The notes under the pieces are model-generated. The model was given only the letters and a program-made list of their open reading frames with translations, did no database searches and was not told the origin of the DNA. 64,000 bases of DNA from Punica granatum (lineage: Eukaryota > Streptophyta > Magnoliopsida > Myrtales > Lythraceae): the NCBI RefSeq assembly GCF_007655135.1, contig NC_045133.1:19441845-19505844 (forward strand), given 5' to 3'. A program made the translations under genes and the position numbers. How positions within the stretch are numbered: position 1 is the stretch's first letter; every line of letters starts with the position of its first letter. Shown here in pieces: positions 12,730 through 23,547 of the stretch.

Positions 12730-13028
12730 TCAATTCTCATAGAGCTCCCACCCTTCATCCGATAGCTCTTTTTGCTCTGCTCCAGCGATGTTCTTGTCTT
12801 CTGATTCCTTTCGTGAGGATGAACCATCAATTGACGATTCCAGGCTACTATCATTTGGAGCTTTGCAGGTCTCTCCATAATCAGGAATTCGATCTGAGGA
12901 TACACTGCTATTGATGGACGAGCTCGAGGATGCTAAGATGCAACTTGTTTGCCCAAAGGAAATAGACTTGCTGAGAGAAACACCCGAGTTGAATCTCTCC
13001 TTCAGCAGCTTCACGTCATGACATATAA
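12730..13028 (-). pseudogene. Captured last exon of an unrecognised gene
   Basis: On the minus strand a TTGCAG acceptor is followed at 13028 by an open exon (phase 2). It starts ICHDVKLLKERFNSGVSL and runs about 98 residues to a TGA at 12730. The peptide is Ser/Glu-rich, appears disordered, and ends DEGWELYEN. Its codon-like composition and clean acceptor suggest a real terminal exon from a host gene, carried by the Pack-MULE in convergent orientation to the peroxidase fragment. I do not recognise the family. No upstream exon lies inside the element, since the right TIR begins soon after. Confidence 0.5.
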
Positions 13029-13244
13029 CTGCAACCTCACATCAGCATAAGATTCAAAAGAATATCAAATGAATAACCAAATAAATCAACTATAAGCCTG
13101 AGGTTATGTTATATGCAATCTTATAATAGAGCCTAAACCAGCAATCAAGACAAACGACCCAAGCACCTTGGTAATGAGAGAGCATCTAGGAAAACCCCCC
13201 AAAAACAACGCAAGCACCTTGCACATGGTTGTTTTTGTCCCGGG

Positions 13245-13752
13245 AAACCCCCCAAAAACAACTCAAAACCGCACAAACGACCAACAATCAGGAATTGAAC
13301 TGACCTCCTGCCCATGTGCAACGCAGCAGAACAACCTTCGAGAGCGAGCCAACTCCCGCAGCGGTTGATCCCAGATGCTGCTCACCGGAAAAAGACCAAG
13401 AACTACGATTGCAACTTCGGAAGATCACGGGCGACACTCTCAATTGCAGAAATCTTGAGGCGTCTGTGTGAATTTGATGATTGCAGTGGAAGCAACAAGC
13501 TCAATTAGGGTTTGATCGAACAGAAATTTGGGGCAATTAGGGGCGGGAAGCCTTTTCACTTGAGGGGACGATCAACAGTGCAATTAACGGCGTCCAGAGG
13601 CAATCTCAGTCAGGGACCTCTCATTTTTTCGAACGGAAGGACCAATTCGTCCTAACGTTCGCAACGTCCGGACCAATTAGTACACAAAATAAATTTCAGG
13701 GACGAACTTGCAGTGAGGTGTATATTTTAGGGACTAAATTGTCAATTTTGTC
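13245..13752 (-). repeat. Right TIR of the Pack-MULE
   Basis: This is the inverted counterpart of 10356-10865, followed directly by the right target-site duplication (13753-13762). The plus-strand frame 13314-13508 mirrors the frame of the left TIR and ends in the same EFDDCSGSNKLN peptide. Just inside this TIR, at about 13190-13235, is a short direct repeat of the AACCCCCCAAAAACAAC block. Confidence 0.88.
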
Positions 13753-13762
13753 CTTGTTTTAC

Positions 13763-16234
13763 TTACCGCAGTTATATGCTCATATTTTATTGTTTAGTCA
13801 TTCGCAATTCGTAACTAGCCAATGTTATAGTCTTGTCCCTCGTATGGGGTCAGACCATCAATTTATTGCTTGCTTCAATGTGTTGTATGAGCCCGTATAT
13901 GCAGTGAAAGGTTAAAAAGAACAAGGTCTATGATGGGAGTGTCCAGTAGGTATTCTATCGGCCCCGGGCTCTAGGTTTGAACCTTGAGTTTGATAACAGA
14001 TAATCAACAACAAAGGCCCTTACTACTGTAATTTATGCTCCAAAAGATGTAGAAATAGTGAAACTTATCTTCTCCTTTATATCCTTGGAACCTGATCGAT
14101 CAAGATATCTAAACTTGAATTTATTTATCTTGTACTATTTAATTCGACTAATTCTCAGCTTACATGACAAACTGTTAATGATTGAAAATGAAGGAAAGAC
14201 AACTCTTTTGAGCCTTTGAGTTATCAAAAATAGTATTTATGATCTATTGATATTGATAAAAGGAGAATAGCCGAGCATTGGAAAGTCTACAGATTTCTGT
14301 GACTTCATTTCACTGTTCATTTCATATGCAATTTTTGTGAAGCTCCTGAAGACTATGGGACAAAGTGAGGTAGCTTCTTAAGGATTCTTCCTATGATTTT
14401 GGAAGTTCTCCTTTGCTTGTAAAACATGAATATGATAGCATAAATACAATGTGCATTATGGTTTTTCCTCTACAGGCTAGAATAAATGTTACATGTTCAA
14501 AACACACAGTGACAGCTTTCAAAAGGGCTACATTTGCAACATCATAAGATACGTCATTCTTTGTGATGATAAATTCTTGAATACTTGCACTTTCTACTGC
14601 GCTTGTATTGTCTAGGGAAAAGTTTGGTTAACAAAGCATTGTTTCGGAATTTTTTTTAAAATTGTTGGTGTTTCCATTAATATTAATTAAGAAAAATTAT
14701 TGATAACTATTATTGTATTTTAAGGGATCTTTTTATTGAAAAGAAGGTCTTATAATTTTGGCTTTCATCATAATATGTATTACTGGCAAATAATATCGCT
14801 TCATAGTTTTCTGTATCCTATTTACCGATCTACTTATTGCTTCTGGACATTCTTATAAGAATTACAACATTTACCATCTTATTCTATATTGAAAATTAAA
14901 AAAAGAAAGAAAAGAGGTGCCCCAAACTAAAATTATGTTCGTGTTCCTAATGTTTTGACCAATTCTTTGTTAAGATAATTTTATCCTTTCAGTACTCCAA
15001 ATTATTTAGGATGCTGATTTTTTTTTCTTTTGTTGTTTCATTCTCGCCTCTATTGTTTATATATGTATATGTCCGTTCAATTTTGCATGTAACTTATTCG
15101 TTCCAATAGTAGAGACTTTTGGGATAATGTTATGTATCTTTAGAACCGCTTCGTGCTTGCGTAGAGGCATTAAGAAAAACATGGAAATATATAGTTGGAT
15201 AGAAATCTAATTGGGGCATGGTCAAATGGTAAGGTAATCGGGTTTGATCCCGGTAATTATGGTCATCAAGTTAACTCTTTGCTTTTTGCAGCCTCTTATC
15301 TTGGTAGGCTTTCTTACTCTTACATGCCTTCTTGTAGGAACGCTCTTCCCTCCTAAAAAGAAAAGTTTATTCTCATCTAATTGGGATGAAAACCTGAATC
15401 TCTTGCGATGTGAAGGAGCTCGTGGAGATTGGGATGTGGCCAAGGATGGTAGTGCCGGGCAGAAGGATCACTGGGGAGAGAGAGAGGGAGAGAGAGTTCG
15501 TTATTTAGAAAGTAATCTTCTTGTAAGAGGGCACCTTGCGTGGACAATTTGCTGTGGAAAACAGTCATATTCTACCTGAAGCCTGCATCTCCTCTAAGAT
15601 GTAGTGTTAATTTTTTCTTTTTGGGTTATGGTTGTGTGAATTTGAATTTCGTTCATTCTGATTTCAATGCACCACCCATTTTGCATTGAGTTTGTAAGGT
15701 AGGCACACTATATTGGCTATTAACTGTTTGAAGAATGTTCCTATGAAATCTTTGTTGTTTCATGTAATATTATTATGATTGGGGGAAGATTTTGATTCTT
15801 TGTTTCTCCGTGACCGTGCTCTTTCTTATTTTGGCTCTTCGTTGTCTTTGGTCAGATGACAGTATCCAAAAGGACATTAGATATGTGATTTCTTTCCCTT
15901 ACCTTAGGAACAGAAATAGACCGGAATAGTCAAAATTTAGAACATAAAAAATTTATAACAATAACGGTGCGTTTGGTTTCAGAGTTAAAGTAACTTTGAT
16001 TTTGCTTGTGGAAAATGACAAATGTTGTATAGTGTGTTGAGTTAAAGTTAAAGTTAAAATTTTTGACTTGGGAAATGTGTATTTTTGTTGTGTAGTGGGT
16101 TGAGTTAAAGTTAAAGTTAAAGTTTTTGTTATTTTAACACTGAAAATAAACGGGCAGAAACTATCCTCAATAGTTGCTTTCATGCCTGTTACATCTGTTA
16201 TATTTCAATTTGTTGCATTATACTTTTTTTTGTA
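13763..16234. other. Intergenic, no confident gene; one small MITE
   Basis: No gene is recognised. At about 15966-16160 lies a small element whose ends read GGTGCGTTTGGTTTC and (reversed) a degenerate TTTATTTTC form. It contains repeated GTTAAAGTTAAAGTT and is probably a MITE related to those listed below. A plus frame at 15244-15579 has a hydrophobic start and no recognisable domain. A segment at 15212-15255 resembles the 5' half of a plastid-type tRNA-Gln (GGGGCATGGTCAAATGGTAAGG), but the 3' half does not fit. Confidence 0.45.
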
Positions 16235-16407
16235 TAAATCCTAGTATTCGGAAGTCTAATTAAGTCATGACTAATCCAGTCGAGCCGAGTCGATCTACTA
16301 AGAGGTAAAGCTCTTCCAGCGTAGATTTTCTGCATTCACAAGATCTCGAACGCAAGATCTTACTTAAGCGAAAGAAGCGCCTAACCGTTTAAATAAACCT
16401 AGGGTGG
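16235..16407 (+). mobile_element. SINE-like retroposon with long target-site duplication
   Basis: A block of about 170 bp is flanked by an imperfect direct repeat of about 23 bp (TTGTTGCATTATAC plus T-rich end) at 16210-16234 and 16408-16430. It contains GAGGTAAAGCTCTTCCAGCG and a CATTCACAAGATCTCGAACG motif. A diverged second copy lies at about 16669-16820. A short noncoding sequence with a long target duplication and dispersed copies suggests a SINE. I cannot prove tRNA ancestry. Confidence 0.5.
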
Positions 16408-16668
16408 TTGTTGCATTATACTCTTTGTATGGTTAGAAACACTTTGAAAGAAATAAATATTGAATTTCATGTAGTAATTTTTTTTATTAACATATCATAC
16501 TGTGTTGTTAATTTCAATACGTGTAATTTTATAATAATTTTGTGCATATTATTTGGCTTATTACTAACTAACTTTCACAAATTAAAATTTCAAATTTCGC
16601 ATGCAATGCACGCGTTTACTTACTAGTAAAAGAAAAAAAACATACTAATTTTTTTTTACAGTGTGAAT

Positions 16669-16820
16669 TATGATATTCAGAAGTTTAATTGAACACTGAC
16701 TAATCCAATCGAGCCGAATCAGCTTAGGGGTAAAGCTCTTTCAGTATGAATTTTTTGCATTCACAAAGACTCAATCTTACTTAATCGGAACAAATATCGA
16801 GCTGCTTGAATCAATAAAGT
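16669..16820 (+). repeat. Second, diverged copy of the SINE-like repeat
   Basis: It shares with 16244-16400 the order GAAGTNTAATT, GACTAATCCA, TCGAGCCGA, GGTAAAGCTCTT and TTGCATTCACAA. Several substitutions and small deletions mark it as older. No clear target duplication is visible. Confidence 0.5.
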
Positions 16821-19800
16821 CGGTAAAAATGCACCAATTTCTGAAGCATCTTTCCCATCTTTGGTTTGTGTGGCCTACAGTAATGCCATAAGTGTCAGAA
16901 AGGTCCAATCAGCATGCCACGATGGACTTCTCGAAAAAAAAAAATTAACTTAGTTGCATGCCATGCTATATTTGAAACAAAACTTAAAGCATGTACTTTT
17001 ATAGAAAATTTTAAAGCCTGTATTAGATTATAAATTAGCAAATCATGTGCTTTTCTGTGCAACCTATTTGTGCAACTCATGGGAAACACAATAGCCAATA
17101 TATAGAGAAATCAATATGGGAAGAGTCAAATCACTCTTTTTTGCTTGATTAGAAAGTAGCTAAAGGTTCAAACCGAACCATTTAAAAAAATGGTAAGCAA
17201 AAATTGTTATTGTATATATTATTCAAATCATTTTTTACAAGATAGAATATTAGAAGATCAGCTACCTATTTCACTCAATCTCGGCCTCCTCCAGCTCCGA
17301 GGTGGGAGTCCGAATCGGGTGTTGTCCTCACAAAACCTTCAGAATGCCTTCAGCACCGGACGCATGGTGCAATTGTAGCGAGAAAGGCAGCCGTAAACCG
17401 AGTAGAACGCTGAAATGAATCAACAATACCAACGAATATACCCAATAAGCTGAGGTGGTCTTGTGGCCTAATAGGTGATGGAGGGAGAGCTCCGTCAAAG
17501 ATGATGGGCGAAATGCACGAAATACATCAAAATGAGGTTGGCCACGGAAGCGGCGTAGTGACCATCAATATGAGTTAGGGAACAGTTGAAGGAAAAGGGT
17601 ATGTCGGACATGGACCATCAAAAACACGATAGCGTCTTCTAAGATCAATTAATTTAATTTGAATGCATATTTAAAATGATGAGTTTTTTTAAAAAATATA
17701 TATAAGTACATAAATACAATTAGGTCTAGGTAATGGACGTCCTATAATTTCATGATTGAGATAAATTGAAAGACTATATTATAAATTATAGAAGAAACAC
17801 AAATGAGATAAGTAGTATAGAATTTCCGAGGTTACAATGTCCTCGGTAATATTAAAAAAATTAATGAAAATTTCAAAAAAAAATAAAATTCATATGAATG
17901 ATCCTTTGGACGGTAAGCATGATGATAGAAAAATTAACATAAACAGTAATTAATTAAAAATATTTCCCATTTAGTTTTATTGAGTGACTTTGAATTTGGT
18001 TTATTATTTTCGTAGCAAAATTACGTCCCGATCAGTTCTAGTTTCGTAAGTTTTTCATTTCATCTCCTAATTAATAAATGATGATTTCCGTATTGAAATT
18101 AACTAAAATTATGTTCTCTTCAGTCATAGTGTACATGGAAAGTTCAAAATAAACAAATGAATAAATCCAACACCGTACATAATGCAAGTGAAGATTAATT
18201 TCCACAATGTTATTGTATTATTGCGTAATATGTGATGTTTGAAAATATAACTTTCAAAATAAAACTCACTTATCGAGCCATAATCACTGGCACACTGGCA
18301 CGAAGGGAGAATTGAGAGGGAATCTAGCTTTCTCTTTCCAATGCTTTAATCAATAACTGTGAAAAGAAATGGATAAATTTATGCAACCGACGGTGTACTT
18401 GAACTATAAATGTTACTCATCACCTGATAGACAAAACAGACATGGAAAAAGAGCGATAGCCCCAACGGTGGATCTTTGCTAAAATGATCAAGCAAATATC
18501 GGCATAATTCACAGCACTTGTACTTTTACACTACCTCAATCTACTAGGAGCAATTGCTCGTTGGACATCATCATTTAATCTATACGTGGTTACTCCATTG
18601 ACAATATTATGACATATCCGGATAAAAATATCTCATTGATAATCAAATAATTCAAATACTTATGTGATTATTATCTGAATTGGATGGGATCTCACCTGGA
18701 TCGATTAATACAATCATATCCGAATATCCTACATAGTTAATTGAAATCCAATGGAACCTTCCAAAGAAAAGAGAGTCTAAACTAAGCGGGGCCACCCCAT
18801 GCCAGTCTACCAATGGCGTTGGAGGGGCGGTGCATGCGGCACAACCGCGGATTTCATGGCGGCGATAGCTTCAACCCTCAACAATTGTACCTATGTTTTG
18901 TTTGCATGTGTACGCATGTACTTGATATTGTTAACCACAAATTATTAATCACACGAAAGTCTCCAAATGGATAGATATATATATATATATATATGTATTT
19001 GTCAGCAAATCAATGAATGCCCATTGATAACAAAAATGTGTATAAGGTAAAATATTCAAGAGAAAAATTACATGGACAGAAAAATAGAGCAGATCCACCG
19101 GAATTACTGCAAAGGAAAAATATAATGTGTTATGAGCGCATCCAATAAACATAGATACAGTTGTACAAATCATTCTACTTGTATTCTTGTTCTCGATCTC
19201 TTGCAGCAACTCTATGTGGACCCCAGTCAATACTAGGAAGCGGTGCCTAATGCAATCGGGCTACTACTGTGTGAAAACAGAGGAGCATGACAAAAAGGGG
19301 TCTTGAACCGGTACCTGGGGCAAGAATCCTTCACAGATCACAACATCTAGATATAATTATTCAATCAGCCTTAAACAACCCCCTATATAAACAGTCAAAT
19401 CATAACAGCCCAACTTCCTAGATCGATTCAAACCAGCAATTATCTACCTAAACAATCAAACCAAATCAGCCAGGCTATCATGATTGGTTCAAACCAGCGA
19501 CTATTTTCGGGGAGCCGAGACTTATCACAGATCAACAACAAAAGAAAAAAAAAAACTAAGCCACAAAAAGTTGATTATTGTAAGCGGGATGTATGATAAG
19601 CCAGACTAGTGGCGTAATCCTCGAAGTGGAGGGCAGGGATGTTGCCGCAGGGGAGGTGGAGAAACTGTAGATGAGAAGCCGCCACCAGAGGAGAGGGGAG
19701 ATGAGAGTCGATCAGACAGGTAGTGGCATTGAGAAGAACGCTATCACTGCACAGTGTTGTCATTTGATAAAACGGACGATCGGGGCAACTAGATCAAGAT

Positions 19801-20539
19801 CGAGCTTGGGTTGAGTCCGAGTCGGATTTGGGTCTGGTCGTTCATGCTGATCAGAGGTACGCCGGCTGACGACTTCCCCCGTCGCCGTAGATCTGATCAA
19901 AGGGGGAGAAGGCCCAGACACTAGAAGGGAACGGGAGATCGCCACCACACACACCGCTTCGGAAACGGAGAGGAGGAGGAGGAGGGCAGCTACGCCTGCT
20001 TGGACGCCATCAAACATTGCTTTCGCCTGAGAGCGGAGTCGTGGGTTGAGGAGCCTAACGTTGAGGAGCATGCCTAGAAGGTCGCCATTGAGGAGCCTGT
20101 CGATGTTAAGGAGCCCATCAAGAATGCCGTTGATGAGGACATTGCCGCAGAAGGCCACAAGCAGGTCTAGAGTTAAGATTGTGGACAGCTGGCGAGTCCA
20201 CCACCAAGACACACGACTGAATCTGAGGGCTGCCGAGGAGAAGATGGCAACGTCCAAAAACACCTAAAACACTATCACTGTGTCTGAGAAAAGGAGGAAG
20301 GGAGAGGTAAGGAGGGAGGGAATCACCAAGAACGAAGACAACCGGAAGAGAGAGGATGGCCCCAATTTTTCGATCCCACTAGCGGTAGTGCCAGACGTGC
20401 TTGGCTAAAGCCGGATGCGCCAATGAAGATTGATACATTTAGGGTTTTTGTGAGGTTGGTTGCGGAAAGGGAAGAAGAAAAGTACTTATGTAAAGTACTT
20501 ATGATGTTTGGCATATGTCAAGATTTCATTAAAAAATAA
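16821..20539. other. Intergenic, no confident gene
   Basis: GC-richer islands at 17270-17640 and 19570-20290 have open frames on both strands that do not resemble any family I know. On + near 19965-20160 a broken frame with Glu-rich and repeated EEP/KEP residues might be a very old coding relic, but it has an internal stop and no identifiable domain. A TA microsatellite lies near 18973-18995. The rest is AT-rich sequence. Confidence 0.4.
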
Positions 20540-21404
20540 TGGGAAAAAAACAAAAACCCCCTTGTAGTTTGGAGTCAGGACAAATCGCATCATATTCTTT
20601 TGTTTGGAACAATTAGCCCCATGTGATTTGCTCCGTTAGACATAGGGAGTTACTGTGTTAATTTTTTTTCCATTTTCAATCCTCAATCTTTAGCATTTTA
20701 ACCATTTTGGTCCTAAATCTTTTTCTTTTATCATTCCTATCCCTAACTTTCCATTTTGTTTCATTTTAATCCTATAACGAAAAATCGAAGGGGGAGGGGG
20801 TCGGGGCTGCCAATCGGCAACCCCGAACCCTCCACCGAGGGCGCCGGCACCCACAGAGAACGATGTCGACCTCGGTGGTCACCGATTGGCGGCCCTGACC
20901 CCTCCACCGAGGACGCCAACGTCCTCTGTGGGTGACGGCGCCATCGGTGGAAGGGTCAACGGAGTCGCCGATTGGCGGCCCCAACCCCGAATTGACCAGG
21001 GACTTCGACTAGGGGTCCCCGGTCGATTCTTGGTCGGGCCGCCAATCAGTAACCCAGACCCCTCCACCGAGGTCGCCGGGGTCCTCTGTGGGTGCCGACG
21101 CCCTCAGTGGAGGGTTCGGGGTCGCCAATTGGCAGCCCCGACCCCCTCCCCCTTCGATTTTTCGTTATAGGACTAAAATGAAACAAAATGAAAAGTTGAG
21201 GATATGAATGATAAAAGAAAAAGATTTAGGATCAAAAGGATTAAAGAACTAAAGATTGAGAACTGAAAATGAAAAAAAAAATTAATGTCGTAACCCCATA
21301 CGTCTAACAGAGCAAATCATAAGAGGCTAATTGTCTCAAACAAAGGAATATGGTGCGATTTATCTCGAGTCCAAACCACAATGGGGTCTTTGTCTTTTTC
21401 ACAT
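20540..21404. repeat. Foldback element of about 865 bp with GC-rich core
   Basis: Arms of about 320 bp (about 20540-20860 and 21085-21404) are inverted copies. They start with a GGGAAAAAAACAAAAACCCC-like end and include TTTTCTTTTATCATTC and GGGGGAGGGGGTCGGGGCTGCC. The core is very GC-rich and repeats CCTCCACCGAGG-CGCC and GTCCTCTGTGGGTG blocks in both orientations. No transposase is present. This is probably a non-autonomous MULE or foldback element; the target duplication is not clear. The GC-rich frames inside it on both strands are repeat artefacts. Confidence 0.75.
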
Positions 21405-21796
21405 TGTTTATTGATAAGAATGATTTACTCAAGATAAGACTTCAGGAGGCTTAATCCATAGAGTTAATATATACATAAAGTTTACCAACAAAACGGTGAT
21501 TGAGTGGTAAGTAGGTGCAACTCCTATAAGGAGAAGAATACAAGTTCAAGTCTCGAGAAGCTATTTGTTAGGACAGAGAATACCCTCTAATACTCGATCT
21601 CCTAGAATTACGAGAATAACATCTCCCATAATTTTCAAAACCTTTATATATACATGAAGTTCTTTCTCAAATATAAGAAATGGAGCTTAGTGTAGTGGTA
21701 TAAAATGCCGATTTAATTAAAACCAAAAGTGATGATTCTTAATCCCCTACAAAATAATGAAAAGGCTTGAAAACATCCAAAATAAATTTTTGTAGG

Positions 21797-22866
21797 ATGA
21801 TTTTGATAATCATCGCAAGTTTCATATGGTAAAGTGGGAGGCTGTTAAAACGCTTTTGAGTTCAAGTGGATTGGGAATTAAATCTCTCGTTCTTTTCAAT
21901 AAAGCTTTGCTTGCCAAAGAGTTGTGGAGATTTTCTACAGAATCGAAGCATCTATAGAGACAGGTCATTACAGCCAAATACGAACTTGAAGGGAAAGGGT
22001 GGATTACAAAGCAAATAAGAGAATCTCAGGGTTGTAGTTTATGGAGAGGAATTAGAGAGCGGTGAGATCAATTTTTAGAGCACATTAAGATCAAGTTGGG
22101 TGATGGATCGAAGACCTTATTCTGCAAGGATAAATGGTGCTAGGAGTTCCCATTAAAAGTTCAGTTTCCGGTTGCGTTCAACTTAGCTTGGAACAAAGAT
22201 GTTGTTAATGATTATTTCTCTCACTCACATGTTGGCGGTACGTGGAACATCGAACTAGTGATGTATGCTTTGTTTTGGGAAGCTGAAGTTCCGGTGATCC
22301 TTTTTGCTTGAGTTTAGTAACGTGGGTTGTGATACTCTCTCGTGGAATGAGGACATCTCTAAAAGATTTACTATGAAGTCATATTTTTTTGCTATTTGAA
22401 ATACCTAAGAGGGAATGGGTTTCCCATGGAAAATGATACGGAGAACTCATGTCCCTTTGAGAGCGAGTTTTTTTTTTTGTATGGGAGACTGGATTTGAGA
22501 GGATCTTGACAATTGACAATCTGAAAAAGCGGGGAAAGAGTTTTGTTAATAGATGCTTCCTTTGTAAAAGCGAGGAAGAATCTGTTAACCATCTCCTTAT
22601 CCATTATTCTTGATCTAGGCGATGTTGACCTACAATTTCTACTCTCCTTGGAATTCATTGGGTTGCTGCATCTTCAGTTCGTGAAGAATTATGGGCTTGG
22701 CAAACTGTTGGAGGTTGTCAAAAGAAAAGAAAGATCGTTAAGATGATTCTTCTCTCTTTTTTGGCTTATATAGAGGGAAATGAACAATCGAGCTTTTGAA
22801 GATTTGGAGAATATTATAGTTATTTTGTTAGATAGATTGATTAATATGTTTCCTATTTGGCTTTAA
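21797..22866 (+). pseudogene. Decayed LINE (non-LTR retrotransposon), C-terminal end of the RT polyprotein
   Basis: Read on + with in-frame stops and frameshifts, the sequence follows the region after the reverse transcriptase of plant LINEs: KFHMVKWEAV, then LGIKSLVLFNKALLAKELW, KYELEGKGW, LWRGIRER, KLGDGSKTLFCKDKWC, FPWKMIRRTHVPLRASFF, and finally NLKKRGKSFVNRCFLCK with EEESVNHLL. This last part is the zf-RVT zinc-binding domain. Stops are visible at several places, for example the TAG after ESKHL and the TAG after KWC. The 5' part with the catalytic RT motifs is absent. It ends next to a MITE-like AT-rich block (22866-23096). Confidence 0.85.
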
Positions 22867-23316
22867 AATTTTTGTTTAACTCAACTCAACTCAATTCCAC
22901 TTATGTTCAATTCAATAACATAATTATTACTTTTCCATTTTTTCTTCAATTTTTTTAACCATTCAATTCCATTTTCAATACTAAATTCTCTCAACTATTC
23001 ATTATTTTTTCACACTTTTTCTCATAATTCAATAACATAATCATTACAAACCAATTAAAATTAAAACTCAACTCAACTCAAATACCAAACACGATAAGTT
23101 TTTGGATAAAGGGGAATCAATTAGGGGATATTAGCCTATTTATTGATGTGAATGTCCATTCAACTATCCTTTAAGCTTGGTTTTTGTACATGTGGTTTTT
23201 TGACATTACATGTATTTGCACATTTTCGGTGCCTTTTGAATAGAAGTTATTATCATTTTACCGATAAAAAAAATTTAACTAAAATATCTCGAATTTAATG
23301 TCACTAGTGAGACTTC

Positions 23317-23547
23317 TGGCTTGTTTGGTTTGCAGATATAATTTTAAAATCACAACTTTAACCTAATTATACTCACAACAAAACAAAATAATTCATACAA
23401 AATCAAAGAGTGAGCCCCATTTATATCACTTTTTTTCACAACAAAACAAAATAACTCATATAAAGTCAAAGGGTGGACCCAATTTATACACTCTTTTTCA
23501 AAATCAAAATCTAATTTTAAAATCCTACTTTGAAACCAAACGCAGCA
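23317..23547 (+). mobile_element. MITE, PIF/Harbinger-like, 231 bp
   Basis: The ends read TGGCTTGTTTGGTTTGC and, reversed, TGCTGCGTTTGGTTTC. It is flanked by the 3-bp duplication TTC (23314-23316 and 23548-23550). The interior repeats ACAACAAAACAAAATAA and TCAAAG-GTG-GCCC blocks. It belongs to the same family as the elements at 46876, 49138 and 49623. A 3-bp duplication with short imperfect TIRs suggests a Tourist/PIF-Harbinger type; no transposase is present. Confidence 0.75.

Larger units (their letters stand above)
10356..13752. mobile_element. Pack-MULE: Mutator-like element carrying gene fragments
   Basis: The element is bounded by long TIRs. Both ends read GACAAAATTGACAATTT inward, and the inverted similarity continues for about 510 bp on each side (10356-10865 and 13245-13752). 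It is flanked by an exact 10-bp direct repeat, CTTGTTTTAC, at 10346-10355 and 13753-13762, the target-site length typical of Mutator-like elements (9-11 bp). I see no transposase frame, so it is non-autonomous. The 2.4-kb interior carries exons 4-5 of a glutathione peroxidase gene (+) with intron sequence, and the last exon of another gene (-). Capture of genomic DNA with introns between MULE TIRs defines a Pack-MULE. Confidence 0.9.

Noticed and set aside
15212..15262. Plastid-like tRNA-Gln gene or plastid insertion
   Set aside because: The 5' half resembles plastid trnQ with C-to-T changes, but the anticodon and T arms do not fold or match. It could equally be part of a tRNA-derived SINE.
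15244..15579. 111-aa frame with hydrophobic N-terminus
   Set aside because: There is no recognisable domain, the tail contains a GA-repeat-derived GERE stretch, and no conserved gene context supports it.
19760..20263. 167-aa minus frame and overlapping plus frames in a GC-rich island
   Set aside because: Frames are open on both strands because of GC content. The possible Glu-rich plus-strand relic has an in-frame stop and no domain I can name.
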